A stretch of 8,185 nucleotides of DNA from a bacterium (lineage in GTDB: Bacteria > Pseudomonadota > Gammaproteobacteria > Burkholderiales > Burkholderiaceae_C): assembly GCA_030824095.1 (NCBI GenBank), contig JAVBYK010000478.1, forward strand, positions 1-8,185. Direction: 5' to 3'. Of the stretch, positions 1 through 5,990 are shown piece after piece. The notes beneath the pieces were generated by a model. That model searched no databases. It was not told where the DNA came from and was given only the letters and a program-made list of their open reading frames with translations. Position numbers and translations under genes: made by a program. Each line of letters opens with the position of its first letter. Positions within the stretch are counted from its first letter, which is position 1.

Positions 1-729
1 TCGGTGGTCAGCGTGCTGAACTTCTTCCGCGAGAACGAAACCGTCTACATGGTCATGAACTACCTGGAGGGCGCCGCCCTGCAGGACTTCATCGTGACTG
101 CCCGCGATCTGAAGCAGAGCAAGGTGTTCCGCGAGTCCACCATCCGCTCGCTGTTCGACGAGATCCTGCGTGGACTGCGCATCGTGCACCAGCACAAGAT
201 GCTGCACCTGGACATCAAGCCGGCCAACATCTTCATCACCGATGACAACCGCTCAGTGCTGATCGACTTTGGTGCCGCGCGCGAGGTGCTGAGCAAGGAA
301 GGCAACTTCATCCGTCCCATGTATACGCCCGGTTTTGCCGCGCCCGAAATGTACCGGCGCGATGCTTCCATGGGGCCCTGGACCGACATCTATGCCATTG
401 GCGCCTGCATCTACGCCTGCATGCAGGGCTACCCGCCCAACGAGGCACCGCAGCGCCTGGAAAAGGATCGCATCGCCGTGGCGCTGGCCAGGTTGCGCGG
501 CGTCTACTCCGACAACCTGATCGAGGTCGTGGAGTGGTGCATGTCGCTGGACCCACTGTCCCGGCCGCAATCGGTTTTTGCCTTGCAGAAGGAGCTGAGT
601 CGGGAAGGTGAGCGCCGCTACACCAAACTCAGCGTCGGTGAAAAGGTACGTATGCAGTTCGACACCATCGTGTCGGATGCCAAGAAGAGTGTGCTTGGTC
701 CCATCAACGCCGGAGGCAAGCCACGATGA
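1..729 (+). CDS. Serine/threonine protein kinase, C-terminal part (5' end outside window)
   Basis: This is the C-terminal part of a eukaryotic-like (Hanks-type) Ser/Thr kinase, which transfers ATP phosphate to protein Ser/Thr. The frame is open from base 1; the GTG at 4 is internal, not a credible start. Counting from the codon at 1-3 (242 residues in window), the hinge-like YMVMNYLEG is near the start. The catalytic loop HLDIKPAN follows at 69-76 (catalytic Asp71, metal-binding Asn76), then DFG at 89-91, an APE motif at 114-116, the DIYAIG helix at 129-134 and the conserved Arg188. The HRD arginine is replaced by Leu, so this is a non-RD kinase and may not need activation-loop phosphorylation (inference). 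The N-lobe, with the glycine loop and ATP-binding lysine, is not visible. No membrane helix or PASTA repeat follows the kinase domain, so the visible part looks cytosolic. The stop overlaps the phosphatase start by 4 bp, implying translational coupling and a kinase/phosphatase pair. Confidence 0.93.
   Translation, partial: SVVSVLNFFRENETVYMVMNYLEGAALQDFIVTARDLKQSKVFRESTIRSLFDEILRGLRIVHQHKMLHLDIKPANIFITDDNRSVLIDFGAAREVLSKEGNFIRPMYTPGFAAPEMYRRDASMGPWTDIYAIGACIYACMQGYPPNEAPQRLEKDRIAVALARLRGVYSDNLIEVVEWCMSLDPLSRPQSVFALQKELSREGERRYTKLSVGEKVRMQFDTIVSDAKKSVLGPINAGGKPR
712..716 (+). promoter_or_regulatory. Ribosome binding site of the PP2C phosphatase gene
   Basis: GGAGG lies 9 bases before the ATG at 726, inside the last codons of the kinase gene. 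It fixes the phosphatase start and fits coupled translation across the ATGA overlap. Confidence 0.7.
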
Positions 730-1640
730 AGTTTTCCGTATTCCAGATCAGCCGCAAGGGCGGGCGCGACAAGAACGAAGACCGCATGGGGTATTGCTAC
801 ACCAAGGCGTCGGGCCTCTTTCTGCTGGCCGATGGAATGGGGGGCCACCCCGAGGGTGAAGTCGCGGCCCAGATCGTGCTGCAAACCATTTCTGCGCTGT
901 ACCAGAAGGACGCCAAGCCGGAAATCGACGACGTTGCTGCTTTTTTCAACATGGCCATCATGGCAGCGCACCGCCAGATCCTGCGCTATGCCGCCGAGAA
1001 ACACCTGATGGACACACCGCGCACCACGCTGGTGGCCGCGATTGTGCAAAACGGTGTCGCGCACTGGGTGCACTGTGGCGACTCGCGCCTGTATTTCGTA
1101 CGCCATGGCGAACTGCTGGCCCGCACCCGTGATCACTCCTACATCGAGCAGCGCCAGGATGCCAACCCCGATGTGCCGCTGCCGGCCAATTTCAACCGCA
1201 ACGTGCTCTACACCTGCCTCGGTTCCCCGACCAAGCCGGTGTTTGAAGTAACCGGCCCGGTCCCCCTGCAGCAGGGTGACAAGATTCTGCTGTGCTCGGA
1301 CGGCCTATGGGGCAGTCTGGACGATGCTGAAATCGTGCTGCAACTCGGTCAGAAGCAGGTGGGCTCCGCCGTGCCGGAACTGGTCGAGCGCGCGCTGCTC
1401 AAGGCCGGCTCCCACAGCGACAACGTGACCGTGATCGCCATGGAGTGGGAGACCCCGGACAGCTTCGAGTCCACCCGTGGCACCATTTCGACCGACAACA
1501 TTGATGACGGCGTGTTCGCTTCCACGGTGCAGGCCGGCTGGCTGGACTCCGGGGTGGATGATCTGGACGATGCCGCCATCGAGCGCTCCATTGCCGAGAT
1601 CAACGAAGCCATCCGCCGCTCTGCATCCCGCAAGGGTTGA
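726..1640 (+). CDS. PP2C-family (PPM/Stp1-like) serine/threonine protein phosphatase
   Basis: This 304-residue protein is a metal-dependent Ser/Thr phosphatase that hydrolyses phosphoprotein, most likely reversing the upstream kinase. The PP2C motifs are in order: RDKNEDR with Asn17-Glu18-Asp19, ADGMGGH at 35-41 with metal ligand Asp36, TTLVAAIV near 100-107, HCGDSRLY at 117-123, CSDGLWG at 190-196 (metal Asp192) and SDNVTV at 231-236 (metal Asp232). All expected metal-binding acids are present, so it should be active. The catalytic domain ends near residue 240. About 64 more residues follow, acidic and Ser/Thr-rich, with a DDLDDAAIERS segment and a basic end; I do not recognise a domain there. 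It has no signal peptide or membrane segment, so it is cytosolic. The start is set by GGAGG at 712-716 and the overlap with the kinase stop. rph begins 16 bp downstream. Confidence 0.95.
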   Translation: MKFSVFQISRKGGRDKNEDRMGYCYTKASGLFLLADGMGGHPEGEVAAQIVLQTISALYQKDAKPEIDDVAAFFNMAIMAAHRQILRYAAEKHLMDTPRTTLVAAIVQNGVAHWVHCGDSRLYFVRHGELLARTRDHSYIEQRQDANPDVPLPANFNRNVLYTCLGSPTKPVFEVTGPVPLQQGDKILLCSDGLWGSLDDAEIVLQLGQKQVGSAVPELVERALLKAGSHSDNVTVIAMEWETPDSFESTRGTISTDNIDDGVFASTVQAGWLDSGVDDLDDAAIERSIAEINEAIRRSASRKG

Positions 1641-1656
1641 TTTTTCAGAAAGTTCC

Positions 1657-2385
1657 ATGACCGAATTTGTCCGCACCCCGGCACGTGCTGCCGACCAACT
1701 GCGCCCCGTGCGCATCACCCGCGGCTATACCGTGCACGCCGAGGGTTCGGTGCTGATCGAGTTTGGCGGAACCAAAGTCCTGTGCACCGCGTCGGTCGAA
1801 GAAAAGGTGCCGCCACACAAGCGCGGCAGCGGCGAGGGCTGGGTCACCGCCGAATACGGCATGCTGCCCCGCGCCACCCATACCCGCAGTGACCGCGAGG
1901 CCGCGCGCGGCAAGCAGAGCGGGCGCACGCAGGAAATCCAGCGCCTGATCGGCCGCTCCATGCGCGCCGTGTTTGACCTGAAGAAACTGGGCGAGCGCAC
2001 CATTCAGCTCGATTGCGACGTGCTGCAGGCCGACGGTGGCACCCGCACTGCCGCCATCACCGGTGCCTTTGTCGCCGCCCAGGACGCCGTCAACGGTCTG
2101 CTGGCCGCCGGCAAGATCACCGAGTCACCCATCACCGCGCAGGTGGCCGCCATCTCGGTGGGCATTGTGCAGGGCACGCCGCTCTTGGACCTGGAGTACA
2201 CCGAAGACTCGGCCTGCGACACCGACATGAATGTCGTGATGACCGGTGCCGGTCATTTCGTCGAAGTGCAGGGCACGGCCGAAGGCGCAGCGTTCTCACG
2301 CGTCGAGATGGACAAGTTGCTGACGCTGGCCGAAAAAGGTATCACCGAACTGATGGCGTTGCAATTGAAGTCGCTATCAAAATAG
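1657..2385 (+). CDS. rph: Ribonuclease PH (tRNA 3'-end processing phosphorolytic exonuclease)
   Basis: RNase PH uses phosphate to remove 3'-trailing nucleotides from tRNA precursors and other RNAs, acting in the cytoplasm as a ring hexamer. The 242-residue protein matches the usual length (about 238-240). Visible family features are RPVRITRGY at 16-24, GEGWVTAEYGMLPR at 59-72, SGRTQEIQRLIGR at 88-100 (phosphate-binding region), DGGTRTAAITGA at 126-137 and LDLEYTEDSACDTDMN at 177-192. Asp178 and Asp184 fall at the positions of the known metal/catalytic aspartates. The frame is open further upstream, to 1477, but that part overlaps the phosphatase in another frame; the ATG at 1657, followed by TEFVRTPAR, is the family-typical start. 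The preceding AGAAAG is a weak ribosome binding site, so coupling to the gene 16 bp upstream is plausible. The last codons (LKSLSK) and the TAG stop appear to lie inside a dispersed repeat, so the extreme C-terminus may be repeat-derived. Confidence 0.97.
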   Translation: MTEFVRTPARAADQLRPVRITRGYTVHAEGSVLIEFGGTKVLCTASVEEKVPPHKRGSGEGWVTAEYGMLPRATHTRSDREAARGKQSGRTQEIQRLIGRSMRAVFDLKKLGERTIQLDCDVLQADGGTRTAAITGAFVAAQDAVNGLLAAGKITESPITAQVAAISVGIVQGTPLLDLEYTEDSACDTDMNVVMTGAGHFVEVQGTAEGAAFSRVEMDKLLTLAEKGITELMALQLKSLSK

Positions 2386-2436
2386 TAGCTTCTCACGCAT
2401 ATTCCACGAGGGCTAGAGCCCAAAAACGCTTAAATG
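2365..2436. repeat. Comamonadaceae-type dispersed intergenic repeat overlapping the rph 3' end
   Basis: The stretch from TTGAAGTCGCTATCAAAATAG through the GGGCTAGAGCCC palindrome (2410-2421) to CAAAAACGCTTAAA resembles a short dispersed repeat I recall from many intergenic regions of Comamonadaceae genomes. It contains CTAT-CAAA-ATAG (2374-2385), a small inverted repeat that includes the rph stop codon, and GGGCT-AG-AGCCC. It is richer in A/T than the genes on either side and encodes nothing. The boundaries are approximate. The identification rests on memory of the pattern, because only one copy is in this window. Confidence 0.6.
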
Positions 2437-2441
2437 TTTGG

Positions 2442-2476
2442 GGTCAGGGCAGATCGCTGGCCCGCGTGGTCTGACC
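2442..2476 (+). other. Inverted repeat upstream of rdgB
   Basis: GGTCAG at 2442-2447 pairs with CTGACC at 2471-2476, with a 23-base interior that holds a smaller GGGC/GCCC pair (2447-2450 and 2460-2463). The right arm ends 10 bases before the rdgB ATG. No T-run follows, so it is not a standard terminator. It may be a remnant of a REP-like palindrome or an mRNA hairpin; its function is unknown. Confidence 0.4.
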
Positions 2477-2486
2477 GGCAAAAAAT

Positions 2487-3104
2487 ATGAAGATTGTTCT
2501 CGCCTCCAATAACCAGGGCAAGCTGGCCGAACTGCAGGCCATGCTGACTCCGTTGGGCTGCACGCTGATTCCCCAGGGCACGTTGGGCGTGCCGGAAGCA
2601 CCCGAGCCGCACCGCACCTTTGTCGAAAACGCGCTGGCCAAGGCGCGCAATGCCGCACACCACACGGGCCTGCCGGCTCTGGCGGATGACGCCGGCCTGT
2701 GCGTGGATGCCTTTGGCGGCCTGCCGGGGGTGGACACCGCCTACTACGCAACCCAGTTTGGCTACGAGAAGGGCGACACCAACAATGTGCGTGCGCTGCT
2801 GGAGCAGATGCGCGACGTGGACAACCGCCGTGCCGCTCTGGTCAGCACCCTGGTGGCGGTGCGCTCGGCCGATGACCCCGAGCCGCTGATTGCCGTGGGC
2901 CGGGTGGTGGGTGAGATTGCGCGCGAACCGGTTGGCAGCAATGGCTTTGGTTTCGACCCGGTGATGTGGATTCCGCAGTTTGGCCAGACCTTTGCCCAGT
3001 TGCCGATCGAGGTGAAGAACGCCAACAGCCATCGCGGCAAATCCGCCAAGGCCATCGCGGCGTTGATCCGCGAGCACTGGCTGGACATGGCCGCCGCCGG
3101 CTAA
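2487..3104 (+). CDS. rdgB: RdgB/HAM1 family dITP/XTP pyrophosphatase
   Basis: This cytosolic homodimeric enzyme hydrolyses non-canonical purine triphosphates (dITP, ITP, XTP) to monophosphate and pyrophosphate, keeping deaminated purines out of DNA and RNA. The 205-residue protein has the full HAM1 signature set: LASNNQGK at 5-12 (substrate/phosphate binding), TFVENALAKAR at 44-54 with Glu47, LADDAGLCVDAFGGLPG at 65-81 with the presumed catalytic Asp68, GSNGFGFDPV at 150-159 (base recognition) and NSHRGKSAK at 180-188. The length is typical for the family (about 195-205). The start at 2487 gives the canonical MKIVLASNN opening, although only an A-rich leader and no clear Shine-Dalgarno sequence precede it. 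It follows rph after a 101-bp repeat-containing gap and precedes hemW by 5 bp. The rph-rdgB-hemW order is, as I recall, common in betaproteobacteria. Confidence 0.97.
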   Translation: MKIVLASNNQGKLAELQAMLTPLGCTLIPQGTLGVPEAPEPHRTFVENALAKARNAAHHTGLPALADDAGLCVDAFGGLPGVDTAYYATQFGYEKGDTNNVRALLEQMRDVDNRRAALVSTLVAVRSADDPEPLIAVGRVVGEIAREPVGSNGFGFDPVMWIPQFGQTFAQLPIEVKNANSHRGKSAKAIAALIREHWLDMAAAG

Positions 3105-3109
3105 GCGAC

Positions 3110-4345
3110 ATGATCCCCATTGTTCCGTCGGGCGCAGCAACTGCCGGCTCCGAGCCCGTGGTGCAGCGCGACATCACGCACTACATGCGCCCTGGCACTC
3201 TGCAACTGGCGGCGCTGCCGCCCTTGTCGCTCTATGTGCATATCCCGTGGTGTCTGAAGAAGTGTCCGTATTGCGATTTCAACTCGCACGAGAGACCAGG
3301 CGGTGAACTGCCCGAGCAGCGCTATGTGGACGCGCTGGTGGCCGATCTGGAGGCTGCGCTGCCGCTGATCTGGGGCCGCAGCATCCACAGCATCTTCATC
3401 GGTGGTGGCACACCCAGCCTGTTTGCGCCCGCCACCATTGACCGCCTGCTGGGCGACATCCGCGCCCGCCTGCGCCTGGAGGCCAACTGCGAGATCACGC
3501 TGGAGGCCAACCCCGGCACCTTCGAGAAGGATCGCTTCAAGGCCTACCGCGACGCGGGTGTCACGCGCCTGTCCATCGGGGTGCAGAGCTTCAACGACGA
3601 TCATCTCAAGGCCCTGGGCCGCGTGCACGACCGTGCCCAGGCATTGGCGGCGGTGGAGGAGGCGGCCAAGTCGTTCGACACCTTCAACCTGGACATCATG
3701 TATGCACTGCCGGGGCAGTCCATGGAGCAGGTGGGGCAGGACATTGCCACCGCGCTGCAGTTTGCCCCGCCGCACATCTCCATCTACCACCTGACGATTG
3801 AGCCCAACACCTACTTCGCCAAATTTCCGCCGGTGATTCCCGAGGACGACACGGCCTACGCCATGCTGGACCACATTACCGAACTGACCGGTGTGGCCGG
3901 CCTGGACCGCTACGAGGTGTCTGCGTATGCCAGGCAGAACCACCGGTGCAAGCACAACCTGAACTACTGGCAGTTTGGCGACTATCTGGGCATTGGCGCC
4001 GGGTCCCACAGCAAGCTCAGTTTTGCCCACCGTGTGGTGCGCCAGGTGCGCTTTCGCGAGCCGCGCCGGTACATGGATCAGGCGCTGGCCGGTCGGGCGT
4101 TGTCGCAGGAAGATGAGGTGGCACGCAGCGAGCTGCCGTTTGAATTCATGCTCAACGCCCTGCGCCTGCGCTATGGCTTTGGATTGCGCGATTTCTCCGA
4201 GCGCACCGGTCTGGCACTGACCGCCATCGAGGCTGCGTTGCAGGAGGCCGAGCGCAAGGGTCTGCTGGAACGTGACTATGCCCGTGTCCGGCCCACGCAA
4301 CGCGGTTTTGATTTCCTGAGTGACTTGCAGTCGCTTTTCCTGTAA
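3110..4345 (+). CDS. hemW: HemW, radical-SAM heme chaperone (HemN-like)
   Basis: HemW is a radical-SAM family protein that binds heme and delivers it to heme enzymes of the respiratory chain; it is often misannotated as oxygen-independent coproporphyrinogen III oxidase. The 411-residue protein has SLYVHIPWCLKKCPYCDF at 40-57: the cluster cysteines are Cys48, Cys52 and Cys55 in CX3CX2C, followed by Phe57. True HemN has a further Cys at that point, so the call is HemW. Other features are IFIGGGTPSLF at 95-105 (SAM-binding glycines), LSIGVQSFND at 154-163, LDIMYALPGQ at 194-203, HNLNYW at 282-287, GIGAGSHS at 294-301, and the C-terminal HemW domain ending RGFDFLSDLQSLFL. The start at 3110 (MIPIVP) lies 5 bp after the rdgB stop with no strong ribosome binding site, suggesting coupling. 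A later ATG at 3185 is possible but would drop a conserved-looking N-terminus. Confidence 0.95.
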   Translation: MIPIVPSGAATAGSEPVVQRDITHYMRPGTLQLAALPPLSLYVHIPWCLKKCPYCDFNSHERPGGELPEQRYVDALVADLEAALPLIWGRSIHSIFIGGGTPSLFAPATIDRLLGDIRARLRLEANCEITLEANPGTFEKDRFKAYRDAGVTRLSIGVQSFNDDHLKALGRVHDRAQALAAVEEAAKSFDTFNLDIMYALPGQSMEQVGQDIATALQFAPPHISIYHLTIEPNTYFAKFPPVIPEDDTAYAMLDHITELTGVAGLDRYEVSAYARQNHRCKHNLNYWQFGDYLGIGAGSHSKLSFAHRVVRQVRFREPRRYMDQALAGRALSQEDEVARSELPFEFMLNALRLRYGFGLRDFSERTGLALTAIEAALQEAERKGLLERDYARVRPTQRGFDFLSDLQSLFL

Positions 4346-4352
4346 GAATATC

Positions 4353-4430
4353 CCCCACGCTCCGCCGCTTCGCGGGTCGCTGCCCCCGAAGGGGTTCAAT
4401 TGCCCTGGGGCGGCCCGGCGGCAAATTGCC
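4353..4430. repeat. GC-rich dispersed repeat with nested hairpins downstream of hemW
   Basis: This segment starts CCCCACGCTCCGCCGCTTCG and ends near CGGCCCGGCGGCAAATTGCC. It matches a pattern I associate with intergenic regions of Comamonadaceae. Three pairings are visible: CCGC-TTC-GCGG at 4365-4375, CCCC-GAA-GGGG at 4384-4394, and an imperfect outer pair CAATTGCC (4397-4404) with GGCAAATTG (4420-4428). No U-tract follows, so an intrinsic terminator is not supported, although the hairpins could slow transcription or protect the hemW mRNA 3' end. The identification is from memory and the ends are approximate. With flanking bases it fills most of the 118-bp gap 4346-4463. Confidence 0.6.
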
Positions 4431-4450
4431 ATCACACTGCGGCGAGCCAA

Positions 4451-4456
4451 CAGGAG
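4451..4456 (+). promoter_or_regulatory. Ribosome binding site of the CBS-domain gene
   Basis: CAGGAG lies 7 bases before the ATG at 4464. It selects this start over the open frame that runs upstream through the repeat to 4320. Confidence 0.75.
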
Positions 4457-4463
4457 TTGCACC

Positions 4464-5141
4464 ATGTTCTCGGTATACGGCAAGGCAGGGCGTGTCTTCA
4501 GGGGCTCCATGGAGGAGCTACGCCAGGTCGGTCCGATTGCCCGTGCCACCCGTTCCAACGTCGTGACGCCAGTGGGCCTGGACCCGCAGGACCAGAATCC
4601 CTCCCGCTTCAACGACTTGATGGCGCAGGCACCGGCGCCCAGCGACACTGCGCACCGCACCGCCCTTGCCGCCTACGCGCAGACCGGCAACCCATCCATG
4701 CCGCGCCACCCGCTGACCCGGGTCGATGCCGTCATGAGCAAGTCGGTGACCACGGTTGCGGAATCCGCAACGGTGGATCAGGCCTGGCAGGTGCTGGCAC
4801 ACAGCCGGCTGGGACAGGCGCCGGTGGTCACATCGGGCGGCACCCTGGTGGGGCTGATTTCCCGTGCCGACCTGATGCGCCCTGACCGCCTGCCGGGGCC
4901 GGACAGCCATGCCCTGGCCTGGCGTGCGCTGCTGATGCAGCCGGTGGTGGAACTGATGTGGACCCCGGTGCCCAGCGTGTCACCCGACACCGACATCCGC
5001 CGTGTGGCCCGCGTGCTGCTGGATACCGGCCTGCCTGGACTGCCCGTGGTGGATGACGATGGCAAGGTCACCGGTTTCGTTTCGCGCTCGGACATCCTGC
5101 GCGCCGTGGTGGCCGATCCCCCGCTGGACCTGTGGACGTGA
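4464..5141 (+). CDS. Tandem CBS-domain protein
   Basis: This 225-residue soluble protein carries a CBS pair (Bateman module), a fold that commonly binds adenine nucleotides as a sensor of energy or second messengers. The first CBS runs from about 87 to 140 (DAVMSKSVTTVAES, then VGLISRADLM). The second runs from about 161 to 216 (VELMWTPVPSVSPDTDIRRV, then VTGFVSRSDILRAVV). Both end with the S-x-x-D motif typical of ribose contact (Ser133/Asp136 and Ser207/Asp210), so nucleotide binding is plausible. Residues 1-85 are unlike CBS: a basic start (MFSVYGKAGRVFRG), then an Ala/Pro/Gln-rich stretch; I recognise no domain there. No catalytic domain is attached, so its partner or target is unknown. 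The start is chosen from the CAGGAG at 4451-4456. It is 118 bp from hemW across a repeat, so it may be a separate unit. Its stop lies 3 bp from the stop of the convergent FecR-domain gene. Confidence 0.9.
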   Translation: MFSVYGKAGRVFRGSMEELRQVGPIARATRSNVVTPVGLDPQDQNPSRFNDLMAQAPAPSDTAHRTALAAYAQTGNPSMPRHPLTRVDAVMSKSVTTVAESATVDQAWQVLAHSRLGQAPVVTSGGTLVGLISRADLMRPDRLPGPDSHALAWRALLMQPVVELMWTPVPSVSPDTDIRRVARVLLDTGLPGLPVVDDDGKVTGFVSRSDILRAVVADPPLDLWT

Positions 5142-5144
5142 ATC

Positions 5145-5966
5145 CTATTGGATGCAGGTTTTGCCGATAAACCGGGTGCAGGGCCTGTTGACAGGCGCAA
5201 TGACCGGGGCAACCGGCATGTTCAAGGGCCCGGGCTGCTTGAATCCCGGCGTGTTGTTCAACGGGTTGGCAATGGTGACCGGGTTGATGGGCGCAGGCCC
5301 TTTGGGGTTGCCTGGCATGTTGGCCGGTCCGGCCACCCGATTCGCGGCAAATGGGGTTTGAGCGGGTGTGGACAGTGTTGCTGGCCCGGCGTTGCCCGTT
5401 GACGCAAAGTTGACCTGCCTGGGCGTCAGCGCACCGACCGCATTGCCATTGGCCACGCTACCCGATCCGACCAACAGGCGCTGATAGCTGCCGGGTGCTG
5501 CGCCGGTGGCCGCCGGCTTGCCGTCGCCCCTGACAACGGCAGACTCCAGATCGCCCCCTTTCAGTTGGACGGTGGTTGCGCCGGACTGCAGCGTGATGCT
5601 GGACGTCTTTCTGGGGTCCATCAACTCCGCACCAATGACCCGCACCGTGCCCTGGACGAGTGACACCACGGGCGCCCGGTTGTCCGCACCGATCCTGGCC
5701 CGGTCCAGGCGCAATTCCGACTCCGGCCGCACGCCGATCAGGCTGCCATCGGATAGCACCACCTGAGAGATCGCCCCTGGGGGCGTCACCAGGCGTTCGC
5801 CGGTCTGCAATACGTCGCCCTTGGCGGCGGCGCGCGTGGCGCCGTTTTCACCGACGATCTGCGTGCCTTGCTGGGCAAAGAGCAGGGTCCCGGCGGGCTC
5901 GGCCAAGACGCTGCCGGCAAGACCCATGGCCAGCAGGGAGCAGGGTCCAATCCAATAGGCTTTCAT
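5145..5966 (-). CDS. Exported FecR-domain protein with degenerate signature and Pro/Asn-rich tail
   Basis: This 273-residue protein is the last gene of the left-pointing operon. Residues 1-22 are a Sec signal peptide (hydrophobic IGPCSLLAMGLAGSV, likely cut after VLA22); there is no lipobox. Residues about 30-145 form a FecR-like beta domain: GDVLQTGERLVTPPGAISQVVLSDG, then VRPESELRL at 79-87 and SLVQGTVRVI at 102-111. Where its neighbour has the classic IGIRGTDHE, this protein has VQLKGGDLES at 133-142, so the signature is degenerate. Residues about 185-260 are rich in Pro, Asn, Gly and Ala and look extended. The end holds two cysteines (Cys263, Cys271) that could form a disulfide in the periplasm. 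It lacks an N-terminal cytoplasmic anti-sigma region and an internal membrane helix, so it is not classical FecR. The ATG is set by GGAGA 6 bases upstream; it is 24 bp after the other FecR gene. The function is not known. Confidence 0.85.
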   Translation of the reverse strand: MKAYWIGPCSLLAMGLAGSVLAEPAGTLLFAQQGTQIVGENGATRAAAKGDVLQTGERLVTPPGAISQVVLSDGSLIGVRPESELRLDRARIGADNRAPVVSLVQGTVRVIGAELMDPRKTSSITLQSGATTVQLKGGDLESAVVRGDGKPAATGAAPGSYQRLLVGSGSVANGNAVGALTPRQVNFASTGNAGPATLSTPAQTPFAANRVAGPANMPGNPKGPAPINPVTIANPLNNTPGFKQPGPLNMPVAPVIAPVNRPCTRFIGKTCIQ

Positions 5967-5972
5967 TCTGGT

Positions 5973-5977
5973 TCTCC
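5973..5977 (-). promoter_or_regulatory. Ribosome binding site of the distal FecR-domain gene
   Basis: On the minus strand GGAGA precedes the ATG (5966-5964) by 6 bases, within the 24-bp gap after the upstream gene's stop. Confidence 0.7.
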
Positions 5978-5990
5978 GGGAATAAGGGGG

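Noticed and set aside
618..1136. 172-codon minus-strand open frame opposite the kinase/phosphatase junction
   Set aside because: It lies opposite two well-supported genes and has no ribosome binding site or domain.
1477..1656. N-terminal extension of rph by 60 codons
   Set aside because: The extension lies in a second frame of the phosphatase gene. RNase PH of normal length begins at 1657.
2966..3109. N-terminal extension of hemW by 48 codons
   Set aside because: It overlaps the conserved end of rdgB, and its translation is compositionally odd. The ATG at 3110 gives the expected length.
2430..3140. 236-codon minus-strand open frame opposite rdgB
   Set aside because: Shadow of rdgB; its translation shows no family pattern and it crosses the intergenic repeat.
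3257..3280. hemN, oxygen-independent coproporphyrinogen III oxidase
   Set aside because: The cluster motif is CX3CX2C followed by Phe rather than the additional Cys of HemN, and the C-terminus is HemW-like.
4384..4394. Intrinsic terminator after hemW (CCCC-GAA-GGGG)
   Set aside because: The stem is only 4 bp and no T-run follows; it is better described as part of the repeat.
4320..4463. N-terminal extension of the CBS gene
   Set aside because: It would translate the repeat and the end of hemW. The CAGGAG supports 4464.
3101..4660. 519-codon open frame on the minus strand opposite hemW
   Set aside because: hemW on the plus strand has full family motifs. The antisense frame is a codon-bias shadow in high-GC DNA, has no recognisable domain and runs through the repeat.
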